From NCBI GenBank assembly GCA_021802595.1, contig JAJZRT010000221.1, positions 1-6,554 of the forward strand: a stretch of 6,554 bases of DNA. The letters are read 5' to 3'. Made by a program: the position numbers and the translations under genes. Below the pieces are notes generated by a model. It was not told where the DNA came from. It did not search any database and saw nothing but the letters and a program-made list of their open reading frames with translations. Numbering within the stretch: position 1 is the first letter of the stretch; every line of letters begins with the position of its first letter. Of the stretch, positions 1 through 6,327 are shown piece by piece. This DNA is from Pseudomonadota bacterium (lineage in GTDB: Bacteria; Pseudomonadota; Gammaproteobacteria; Burkholderiales; Thiobacillaceae).

Positions 1-374
1 ACCTGATTCCGTTCATCGACATCCTGCTCGTCATCGTGATTTTCCTTGCGGTGACGACGACCTACGCGCGCTTCGCCGAACTCAAGATCAACCTGCCCAC
101 CAGCAGCGCCGCCCAGACCCCGAATCCGCCGAAGCAGATCGAGGTCGCCGTATCCGAGGACGGCCGCTACGAGATCGACAGCACGGTGGTGAGCGATGCC
201 TCGATCGACGGGCTGGCTGTCGCACTGAAGAAAGCTGCCGGCAGCGAGAACGAGCCCGTGGTGGTGATCAACGCCGATGCGCGCGCCACCCATCAATCCG
301 TGGTGAACGTGATGGAAGCGGCGCGCCGGGAGGGGCTGACCCGCATCACCTTCGCCACGCAAACCGCCCAGTAA
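1..374 (+). CDS. exbD: ExbD/TolR family biopolymer transport protein (5' partial)
   Basis: The reading frame is open from the left edge (first full codon at 3) to TAA at 372-374, giving 123 residues; the true start lies outside the window. The fragment opens with LIPFIDILLVIVIFLAVTTT, the single transmembrane helix of ExbD/TolR. It includes the conserved helix Asp (sixth residue of the fragment) that carries protons in this family. The rest is the periplasmic domain. Family members are about 135-140 aa, so only the short cytoplasmic N-terminus and the start of the helix are missing. ExbD works with ExbB in the inner membrane to convert proton-motive force into movement of a TonB/TolA-type partner. 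The partner cannot be told from the sequence, and TolR remains an alternative name. It sits 8 bp before lpxK, and an exbB homologue would be expected just upstream. A GTG at 36 is inside the helix and is not a credible start. Confidence 0.9.
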   Translation, partial: LIPFIDILLVIVIFLAVTTTYARFAELKINLPTSSAAQTPNPPKQIEVAVSEDGRYEIDSTVVSDASIDGLAVALKKAAGSENEPVVVINADARATHQSVVNVMEAARREGLTRITFATQTAQ

Positions 375-382
375 CGGGCGCC

Positions 383-1372
383 ATGCCTTCCCTCCAGCAT
401 GTCTGGACGCGCGGCGTCCCCGCCGTGCTGCTCCTTCCCCTTGCGTTGCTGTTCGCTGCCGTGTCCGGCCTGCGCCGTCTGGCGTATCGGCGCGGCTGGC
501 TGCATATCGAGTCCGTCGGCGTGCCGGTGGTCGTGGTCGGCAACATCACCGCCGGCGGCAGCGGCAAAACCCCGCTGGTGATCTGGCTGGTGAACCGGCT
601 GCGTAGCCAGGGCTATCGCCCCGGCGTGATCAGCCGCGGCTATGGGGGCGCGGCGCGCGGCTGCGTCGAGGTAGAGGCCGATAGTCTGCCGGCACAGGTG
701 GGTGACGAACCGGCGTTGATCCGGCTCAAGACAGCCGTCCCGGTGGTGGTCGGGCGCGACCGGGCGGCGGCCGCGCGCGTCCTGCTGGAATCCCACCCCG
801 AGGTGGACGTGATCGTGTCCGACGACGGCCTGCAGCATTATCGCCTGCACCGCGACATCGAACTGGCCGTCATCGATGCGGCGACCGGCCTGGGCAACGG
901 CTGGCCGTTGCCGGCGGGTCCGCTGCGCGAACCGGCCAGCCGGTTGCGCAGCGTCGATGCGGTCGTCCAGGTGGTGCGCGGGACCGCCCAGCCCCGTGCC
1001 TATCAAGCGGTCAGATCCTGGCGCGCCGATTACACTGCGGGCAAGGCCTGGCGCCTGCGCGCGCCGCAGGAAAAAAGCGCGCTGCGTGACCTGCCGCCGC
1101 ACGACTGGCTTGCGGCGACCGGCATCGGGCGGCCGCAGGGCTTCTTTGCCATGCTCGAGGCGCACGGCCTGCGCTTTCGTCCGCGTGCCTTCGCCGATCA
1201 CCATGTTTTCCGACCGACGGACCTGCCGATCGACGGGGCGGTACTGATGACGGAAAAAGACGCGGTAAAATGCCTAGGATTTGCAGGAACGGACTGGTGG
1301 GCGGTGGAACTGGACGTCGCCCCGGAAGACGGGTTCGTCCGCTGGCTGGACGCACGCATCAAACGACAATAA
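383..1372 (+). CDS. lpxK: Tetraacyldisaccharide 4'-kinase LpxK (lipid A biosynthesis)
   Basis: The 329-aa product matches the usual LpxK length. LpxK transfers phosphate from ATP to the 4' position of the tetraacyldisaccharide-1-phosphate, giving lipid IVA, at the cytoplasmic face of the inner membrane. A hydrophobic N-terminal anchor (about residues 12-31) is followed by VPVVVVGNITAGGSGKTPLV, with the P-loop at about 53-63. Further family signatures are SRGYGG (84-89), VSDDGLQHYRL (145-155, Walker-B-like acidic pair), LPAGPLREP (176-184), GIGRPQGFF (247-255), FADHHVF (270-276) and MTEKDAVK (289-296). No good Shine-Dalgarno precedes ATG 383, which starts 8 bp after the exbD stop, so translation may be coupled to exbD. 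The ATG gives the expected N-terminus. Its product is the acceptor for Kdo, the sugar activated by the kdsB product downstream. Confidence 0.96.
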   Translation: MPSLQHVWTRGVPAVLLLPLALLFAAVSGLRRLAYRRGWLHIESVGVPVVVVGNITAGGSGKTPLVIWLVNRLRSQGYRPGVISRGYGGAARGCVEVEADSLPAQVGDEPALIRLKTAVPVVVGRDRAAAARVLLESHPEVDVIVSDDGLQHYRLHRDIELAVIDAATGLGNGWPLPAGPLREPASRLRSVDAVVQVVRGTAQPRAYQAVRSWRADYTAGKAWRLRAPQEKSALRDLPPHDWLAATGIGRPQGFFAMLEAHGLRFRPRAFADHHVFRPTDLPIDGAVLMTEKDAVKCLGFAGTDWWAVELDVAPEDGFVRWLDARIKRQ

Positions 1373-1394
1373 GAACGGTCGCGTGCGTGGATCT

Positions 1395-1403
1395 GAGGGA
1401 GAG
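1395..1403 (+). promoter_or_regulatory. Ribosome binding site deciding the GGDEF-protein start
   Basis: The purine stretch GAGGGAGAG precedes two in-frame ATGs, at 1404 and 1410. The distance from its last purines to ATG 1410 (6-9 nt) is normal, whereas ATG 1404 directly abuts it. This favours 1410 as the start and argues against longer extensions that would overlap lpxK. Confidence 0.55.
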
Positions 1404-1409
1404 ATGGGC

Positions 1410-2519
1410 ATGAAAAGTTCTGACTGGAGCGATCGCCGCCACCCGTGCCATTGGGAAGCGGAAAGCGAGGACAGCGGTTTCTGGGTACCCGATCGCTCCG
1501 AAATCGTCACCCAGTTTTTCACCCGCTACCTGTTCTTCTCGCTTGCGGTCATCTATTTCTCCACGCTGGAAAGCGTTCGTCCGGTACTGTTCAGCATCGA
1601 ACAGCTGCTGATCGCGCTGGGGATTTATTTCTTCGTCAACAGCTGGTTCTTCCGTCAGGCGCTGCGAGGCGTCACGCTGCTGAAAATCCGCAGCGCCATG
1701 AGCGCCGACCTGATCATCGTCACCCTGTGCGTGATGCACGATCCCAATCCCATCCCGCCATCGGCCCTGGCCTTCCTGATGGTGTTGCTGGGCAATGGCA
1801 TGCGCTACGGCATGCGGCTGTTTGCCGAAGTGCTGGGTGGCGCATTTCTCGGCATGGCGATCGCCTTTGCCTTCCGCTATCGCTTGGGCGGGTTCGAAGT
1901 CAATGCCGGCGATGTGTTTTTCGGCGTGTTCTGGGTCACCCTGGCCTTGTATGCCTACATCCTGATGTGGCGTATCGAGGATCAGCGCAGCCAGCTCGAT
2001 TACCGCAGCCGTTTCGACGCGTTGACCGGGCTGCTCAACCGCCATGGCCTGCTGGCCGCGGCGGACAATCTCTTCGGCAAGGCGGCGGCTCCTGCGCCGG
2101 CCACCGTACTGTTTGCCGACCTCAACCAGTTCAAGGCGGTCAACGACCGCTATGGCCATGGCGTGGGCGACCGCGTGCTGGCCGAATTCGCGCAGATCTT
2201 CAGCGAATCGGCCGAGATGGGCGTGTGCGGACGCTGGGGCGGCGACGAATTCGTCGCCCTCCTGCCGCAGCGCGACGAAGCCGCCATCCGCCATATTTAC
2301 GAGCGGATCGAGGCGCGCACCGAAGCCTGGAGCGCCAGCAACGGCCTGCCGATGGCAGTGAGCCTTGGCGTCGCCCATGCCCCGCACGACGGCAACGACC
2401 TGGTGACGCTGCTGTCGGTGGCCGACATCCACCTTTATCAAAGCAAGTCGCAACAGCCCGAAGCGGCGGATGCGTCCCTGAACTACAGGACCCTCATCAA
2501 TGAACCCCAAGCTTCTTGA
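1410..2519 (+). CDS. Membrane GGDEF-domain protein (probable diguanylate cyclase) with RpfC-like sensor region
   Basis: The 369-aa protein has a hydrophilic N-terminus (1-35), then about five or six hydrophobic helices (roughly 37-52, 62-82, 98-110, 116-133, 139-156, 168-187), a very short linker and a C-terminal GGDEF domain. GGDEF signatures are [11 protein letters not shown] (203-213), [12 protein letters not shown] (235-246), [10 protein letters not shown] (248-257), RWGGDEF (275-281), VSLGVA (317-322) and ADIHLYQSK (338-346). The intact GGDEF loop predicts synthesis of cyclic di-GMP from two GTP. The position of the inhibitory I-site (RxxD, five residues before GGDEF) reads AEMG, so classical product inhibition is probably absent. 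The helix stretch GNGMRYG (128-134) resembles my recollection of the RpfC sensor domain, which detects DSF-type fatty acid signals; the ligand here is unknown. The gene lies between lpxK and the Trm112 gene and overlaps the latter by 20 bp. ATG 1404 (two residues longer) is an alternative start. Confidence 0.88.
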   Translation: MKSSDWSDRRHPCHWEAESEDSGFWVPDRSEIVTQFFTRYLFFSLAVIYFSTLESVRPVLFSIEQLLIALGIYFFVNSWFFRQALRGVTLLKIRSAMSADLIIVTLCVMHDPNPIPPSALAFLMVLLGNGMRYGMRLFAEVLGGAFLGMAIAFAFRYRLGGFEVNAGDVFFGVFWVTLALYAYILMWRIEDQRSQLDYRSRFDALTGLLNRHGLLAAADNLFGKAAAPAPATVLFADLNQFKAVNDRYGHGVGDRVLAEFAQIFSESAEMGVCGRWGGDEFVALLPQRDEAAIRHIYERIEARTEAWSASNGLPMAVSLGVAHAPHDGNDLVTLLSVADIHLYQSKSQQPEAADASLNYRTLINEPQAS

Positions 2520-2685
2520 AATCCTCGTCTGCCCGGTCTGCAAGGGCCCGCTCGACTGGAAGAAATCCGCGCACGAGCTGGTGTGCCGCGCCTGCCGCCT
2601 GGCCTATCCCATCCGCGACGACATTCCGGTGATGCTGCCGGAAGAGGCGCGCGCGCTGTCGCCCGACGAAATCCACGGCAAGTAG
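2500..2685 (+). CDS. ycaR: Trm112/YcaR family zinc-ribbon protein
   Basis: This 61-aa protein matches the size and layout of the E. coli YcaR family: [20 protein letters not shown] at the N-terminus, CRAC at 29-32, then [17 protein letters not shown]. Cys11, Cys14, Cys29 and Cys32 form a plausible four-cysteine zinc site. In eukaryotes and archaea Trm112 is an activating subunit for several methyltransferases; the role of short bacterial members is not well defined, so no precise function is assigned. The start ATG lies 20 bp inside the end of the GGDEF gene in another frame, with AGGA at 2487-2490 nine bases upstream, which suggests translational coupling. In many Proteobacteria this gene sits between lpxK and kdsB; here that neighbourhood is kept apart from the GGDEF insertion. 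Confidence 0.9.
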   Translation: MNPKLLEILVCPVCKGPLDWKKSAHELVCRACRLAYPIRDDIPVMLPEEARALSPDEIHGK

Positions 2686-2702
2686 CGCGGACACGCCCTG
2701 GC

Positions 2703-3461
2703 ATGCATTTCCGCGTCGTCATCCCCGCGCGCTACGCGTCCAGCCGCCTGCCGGGCAAGCCGCTGGCGGATATCGGCGGGCGGCCCATGGTGCTGCACGT
2801 GCTGGAGCGCGCCCTGCAGGCGGGCGCCGAATCGGTGGTGGTCGCCACCGACGATGCGCGCGTGCAGCGGGTGGTCGAGGCGGCCGGCTATCAGGCCCTG
2901 ATGACCTCGCCAGCGCACCAGTCCGGTACCGAGCGTCTGGTCGAGGTCGCAGAAACCCTGAACTGGGCCGACGACACGCTGGTGGTCAACGTGCAGGGCG
3001 ACGAACCGCTGATCGATCCGGCACTGATCCGCGAAGCCGCGCGCCAGCTGGTGCTGCACGGCGACGCGGTGATGGCCACGCTGGCGCACCCGATCCACGA
3101 CCACGCCGACTTCGTCAATCCCAACGTCGTCAAGGTGGTGTCCGACGAAGCCGGCTACGCGCTGTATTTCAGCCGTGCGCCGATTCCCTGGCCGCGCGAC
3201 GCCTTTGCGGCGCAGCAGGCGATGCCGCACGAGCTCGGCGCGCTGCGCCACATCGGCCTGTATGCCTACCGTGCCGGCTTCCTGCGTACCTACGCCAGCC
3301 TTGCCAGTTCGCCGCTGGAACGCCACGAGATGCTCGAGCAGTTGCGCGTGCTGTGGCACGGCCATCGCATCAGCCTGGGCATCACGCCGACCGCACCGGC
3401 GGCAGGCGTGGACACACCTGAAGACCTGGCGCGGGTCCGCAGCCTGTTCGGGGCTGCATAG
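2703..3461 (+). CDS. kdsB: 3-deoxy-manno-octulosonate cytidylyltransferase (CMP-Kdo synthetase)
   Basis: KdsB makes CMP-Kdo from CTP and Kdo in the cytoplasm, activating Kdo for transfer to lipid IVA. The 252-aa product is close to the E. coli length of about 248. Signatures are [19 protein letters not shown] (3-21, nucleotide-binding loop), [10 protein letters not shown] (24-33), VVATDD (46-51), SGTERL (74-79), VVNVQGDEP (94-102, metal-binding Asp100), [12 protein letters not shown] (183-194) and [11 protein letters not shown] (235-245). The frame is open further upstream to 2583, but ATG 2703 gives the family N-terminus and avoids overlapping the Trm112 gene. It starts 17 bp after that gene without a clear Shine-Dalgarno. 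It probably closes the envelope operon, since a 102-bp AT-richer gap follows. Confidence 0.96.
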   Translation: MHFRVVIPARYASSRLPGKPLADIGGRPMVLHVLERALQAGAESVVVATDDARVQRVVEAAGYQALMTSPAHQSGTERLVEVAETLNWADDTLVVNVQGDEPLIDPALIREAARQLVLHGDAVMATLAHPIHDHADFVNPNVVKVVSDEAGYALYFSRAPIPWPRDAFAAQQAMPHELGALRHIGLYAYRAGFLRTYASLASSPLERHEMLEQLRVLWHGHRISLGITPTAPAAGVDTPEDLARVRSLFGAA

Positions 3462-4217
<756 letters not shown>

Positions 4218-4223
4218 GGCACG

Positions 4224-4589
4224 ATGCCGCAGCAGATTCACCCGCTGACCGACACCGAACGCTGGATCGTCTCCGGCGCGGTGAAGGAACGCTACGGCAG
4301 GGACGTCGAGATCCAGGACGTCGAAACCGAAATCAGGCTGCACATCGACGACCGCGAACTGACGCTGTGCCCGGGCTTCTACTGGACCGAGCACGGTTGT
4401 CACTTCGTGCTGTCGAAGACCGGCGACTCGCGCTACCGCAGCATGTTCTTCTGGCGCATCCGCGACCGTTTCGCGACTGGTCGCGAGGAATACGACGACA
4501 TCGGCGACTGCGTCACCACGCTGCTGAAAATGCAGGCCGACGAGGAAGCCAAGCGTCTGGCCGAGGGCGAGGCGTCCGGCAACAGTTGA
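4224..4589 (+). CDS. Unrecognised 121-aa protein co-transcribed with adk
   Basis: I do not recognise a family. The product is soluble and charged, with no signal peptide or membrane helix. The central part (about 29-80) looks like an alternating beta-strand region with many aromatics (GFYWTEHGCHF, SMFFWRIRDRF), and the C-terminus (93-115) is a charged helix rich in Glu, Lys and Ala. Cysteines are at 49, 59 and 96 with no metal-binding spacing. The gene starts 6 bp after the adk stop, with GAGG (4216-4219) overlapping that stop as a close ribosome site, and ends just before a strong terminator. It is therefore very likely the last gene of the adk transcript. Base composition and codon use resemble its neighbours. 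It is called real because the spacing is tight and its end fits the terminator exactly. Confidence 0.75.
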   Translation: MPQQIHPLTDTERWIVSGAVKERYGRDVEIQDVETEIRLHIDDRELTLCPGFYWTEHGCHFVLSKTGDSRYRSMFFWRIRDRFATGREEYDDIGDCVTTLLKMQADEEAKRLAEGEASGNS

Positions 4590-4593
4590 TTCC

Positions 4594-4624
4594 GAAGCCA
4601 GCCCTGCGCTGGCTTCTTGTTTTT
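4594..4624 (+). terminator. Rho-independent terminator after the adk unit
   Basis: A perfect 9-bp stem, GAAGCCAGC (4594-4602) with GCTGGCTTC (4608-4616), encloses a 5-nt loop. It is followed directly by TTGTTTTT (4617-4624). It starts 5 bp after the stop of the 121-aa gene and separates the adk unit from pfp. Confidence 0.92.
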
Positions 4625-4663
4625 GCAAACATCATCAGAGAAATAACGAGGAGAAGCACCAAC

Positions 4664-5920
4664 ATGGCGAAAAAAATGAACGCCTTCTACGCACAGTCCG
4701 GCGGGGTGACCGCGGTCATCAACGCCTCGGCCTGCGGCGTCATCGAAACCGCGCGCAAGCACAAGGACAAGATCGGCAAGGTCTATGCCGGCCGCAACGG
4801 CATCATCGGCGCGCTGACCGAAGACCTGATCGACACCACCAAGGAATCCGCGGCCGCCATCGCCGCGCTGCGCACCACGCCGTCGGGCGCCTTCGGCTCC
4901 TGCCGCTTCAAGCTGAAATCGCTGGAGGCCAACAAGCGCGAATACGAGCGCCTGATCGAAGTGTTCAAGGCGCACAACATCGGCTACTTCTTCTACAACG
5001 GCGGCGGCGATTCGGCCGACACCTGCTTCAAGGTCAGCCAGCTTTCTGAGGCGATGGGCTATCCGATCCAGGCGATCCACGTGCCGAAGACGGTCGACAA
5101 CGACCTGCCGATCACCGACTGCTGCCCGGGCTTCGGCTCGGTCGCCAAGTACATCGCGGTGTCCACGCTGGAAGCGAGCTACGACGTGCGCTCGATGGCC
5201 AAGACCTCGACCAAGGTGTTCGTGATCGAGGTCATGGGCCGCCACGCCGGCTGGATCGCCGCCGCTGGCGGCCTGGTCGAGGACCAGGGCATTCCGGTCG
5301 TGATCCTGTTCCCGGAAATCGAGTTCGACCAGAAGAAATTCCTCGCCCTCGTCGACAAGAAGGTGAAGGAATATGGCTACTGCACCGTGGTGGTCTCCGA
5401 AGGCTGCCACTACCCGGACGGCAAGTTCCTCGCCGAGCAGGGTACCCGCGATGCCTTCGGCCACGCGCAATTGGGGGGCGCCGCCCCGGTGGTCGCCAAC
5501 ATGATCAAGGACGCGCTCGGCCACAAGTTCCACTGGGCCGTCGCCGACTACCTGCAGCGCGCCGCGCGCCACATCGCCTCGAAAACGGATGTGAAGCAGG
5601 CCTACGAACTGGGCAAGAAGGCGGTCGAGCTGGCGATCAAGGGCCACAACTCGGTGATGCCGACGGTCGACCGCATTTCCGACGCGCCCTACAAGTACAA
5701 GATCGGCATGGCGCCGCTGTCCAGGGTCGCCAACGTCGAGAAGTTCATGCCGCGCGATTTCATCACCCGGGACGGTTTCGGCATCACGGAGAAGTGCAAG
5801 CGTTACCTGACGCCGCTGATCCAGGGGGAGGATTACCCGAAATACAAGGCCGGCCTGCCCGTGTACGTCACGCTGAAGAACGTCGCGGTGGCGAAGAAGC
5901 TGCCGGTGTTCAAGATCTGA
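4664..5920 (+). CDS. pfp: Pyrophosphate-dependent 6-phosphofructokinase
   Basis: The 418-aa protein belongs to the phosphofructokinase superfamily and most likely uses PPi, reversibly converting fructose-6-phosphate to fructose-1,6-bisphosphate in glycolysis/gluconeogenesis or related sugar-phosphate cycles. Signatures are YAQSGGVTAVINAS near the start, NGGGDSADT (112-120), PKTVDNDLPITD (141-152), VIEVMGRHAGWIAA (187-200), SEGCHY (245-250) and a C-terminal PLSRVAN..FMPRDFI. Asp116 occupies the place of Gly104 in E. coli ATP-PFK, and Lys142 stands where that enzyme has Gly124; both are hallmarks of PPi use. Asp145 is the expected catalytic base. Gly115, where Asp or Asn is usual, is notable. 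The frame is open upstream into the 121-aa gene, but ATG 4664 with GAGGAG at 4648-4653 gives the family N-terminus; ATG 4676 is a weaker alternative. Strong C-ending codon bias suggests high expression. An incomplete hppA lies downstream, consistent with PPi-based metabolism. Confidence 0.93.
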   Translation: MAKKMNAFYAQSGGVTAVINASACGVIETARKHKDKIGKVYAGRNGIIGALTEDLIDTTKESAAAIAALRTTPSGAFGSCRFKLKSLEANKREYERLIEVFKAHNIGYFFYNGGGDSADTCFKVSQLSEAMGYPIQAIHVPKTVDNDLPITDCCPGFGSVAKYIAVSTLEASYDVRSMAKTSTKVFVIEVMGRHAGWIAAAGGLVEDQGIPVVILFPEIEFDQKKFLALVDKKVKEYGYCTVVVSEGCHYPDGKFLAEQGTRDAFGHAQLGGAAPVVANMIKDALGHKFHWAVADYLQRAARHIASKTDVKQAYELGKKAVELAIKGHNSVMPTVDRISDAPYKYKIGMAPLSRVANVEKFMPRDFITRDGFGITEKCKRYLTPLIQGEDYPKYKAGLPVYVTLKNVAVAKKLPVFKI

Positions 5921-5930
5921 GGAGCAAAGA

Positions 5931-6039
5931 CCAGGAACGAAGGGCTGGGATTCAGGGGAATGTGCGGGCGAAGCCCGTGTCTTTATAAATAACGCGACCA
6001 TAGATCGCTCGCCCCCAGTCCCTGGCCCCTAAATCCTGG
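5931..6039. repeat. Imperfect inverted repeat with central hairpin (REP/MITE-like patch)
   Basis: The left arm has CCAGGA (5931-5936) then AGGGCTGGG (5941-5949). The right arm has the reverse complements in mirrored order: CCCAGTCCCT (6014-6023, one-base insertion) then TCCTGG (6034-6039). Within the same region GGATTCAGGGG (5948-5958) matches the reverse complement of 6026-6036 at 10 of 11 positions. The middle holds a short hairpin, CGGGC (5965-5969) with GCCCG (5973-5977), followed by an AT-rich run. The patch fills most of the pfp to 70-aa-gene gap and codes for nothing. It resembles small dispersed non-coding repeats, but copies elsewhere cannot be checked here. Confidence 0.55.
5965..5984 (+). 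other. Short hairpin downstream of pfp, possible weak terminator
   Basis: CGGGC and GCCCG pair around a GAA loop, 45 bp after the pfp stop. The following TGTCTTT is only partly T-rich, so termination would be weak. It may instead be just the central structure of the surrounding repeat. Confidence 0.3.
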
Positions 6040-6046
6040 CCCCTAA
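6021..6046. repeat. Tandem direct repeat of a 12-bp unit
   Basis: CCTGGCCCCTAA occurs exactly at 6021-6032 and again at 6035-6046, a 14-bp period. It lies immediately before the 70-aa gene, where a ribosome binding site would be expected, and overlaps the right arm of the larger inverted repeat. Confidence 0.8.
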
Positions 6047-6050
6047 CCAA

Positions 6051-6263
6051 ATGACACTCGACCGCGCCAAGCAACTGTTGAAAGTCCAGGCCGATTTCGG
6101 CGGCTTCTACAACGGCAATTCAGCCAAGCTGATTCTGTCGGAAGTGCAGCGCGAACATGGGCAGGCAGCGGTCGACGAATGCATCCGGGAACTGGAGCTC
6201 GACCGGATATTCGGGTTCGAGCCGGGTACACGGTTCGAGGGTGGCCTGGCAATGGGTAACTAA
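6051..6263 (+). CDS. Unrecognised 70-aa protein between pfp and hppA
   Basis: I do not recognise a named family. The product is small, soluble and probably mostly helical: an N-terminal helix (MTLDRAKQLLKVQADFGGFY), a Gly/Asn turn, a second amphipathic helix (about 24-50) and a short tail with FGFEPGTRF (54-62). There is one cysteine (44) and no signal peptide or membrane helix. ATG 6051 has no recognisable Shine-Dalgarno because the tandem repeat lies directly upstream, so translation may be weak or initiation unusual. A strong terminator starts 4 bp after its stop, which supports a real transcript end and gene. It shares strand and position with pfp and hppA, so a link to PPi metabolism is possible but only by location. 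Confidence 0.65.
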   Translation: MTLDRAKQLLKVQADFGGFYNGNSAKLILSEVQREHGQAAVDECIRELELDRIFGFEPGTRFEGGLAMGN

Positions 6264-6267
6264 GTCG

Positions 6268-6295
6268 ACGGCAGCGCTAGCTGCCGTTTTGTTTT
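6268..6295 (+). terminator. Rho-independent terminator before hppA
   Basis: An 8-bp perfect stem, ACGGCAGC (6268-6275) with GCTGCCGT (6280-6287), closes a 4-nt loop and runs into TTTTGTTTT (6287-6295). It ends the transcript of the 70-aa gene, leaving only about 32 bp to the hppA start. Confidence 0.88.
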
Positions 6296-6312
6296 GGTGC
6301 GTAGCAAAACGA

Positions 6313-6320
6313 TAAGGAGG
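6313..6320 (+). promoter_or_regulatory. Strong Shine-Dalgarno of hppA
   Basis: TAAGGAGG is an eight-base match to the anti-Shine-Dalgarno end of 16S rRNA and lies 7 bp before ATG 6328. It selects this ATG over the in-frame GTG codons at 6322 and 6325. Confidence 0.85.
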
Positions 6321-6327
6321 AGTGGTG

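Noticed and set aside
1281..1409. Longer N-terminal extension of the GGDEF protein starting inside lpxK
   Set aside because: It would overlap lpxK by 92 bp, has no ribosome site, and the translated stretch is low-complexity and unlike a protein N-terminus; GAGGGAGAG supports 1410.
1359..2543. A 394-codon minus-strand open frame over the GGDEF gene
   Set aside because: The + strand frame carries unmistakable GGDEF motifs; the antisense product has none and looks like a shadow.
4670..4676. Run of seven A at the start of pfp as a slippage or phase-variation site
   Set aside because: AAA-rich early codons are common for efficient initiation, and ATG 4676 would restore nearly the full protein, so no switch function is implied.
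4433..6001. A 522-codon minus-strand open frame over pfp
   Set aside because: It is antisense to a clearly recognised enzyme, and low stop frequency is expected opposite strongly C-ending codons. No motif or ribosome site supports it.
5921..6050. CRISPR-like repeats after pfp
   Set aside because: Only two 12-bp copies with a 2-bp gap are present; there are no spacers or regular array.
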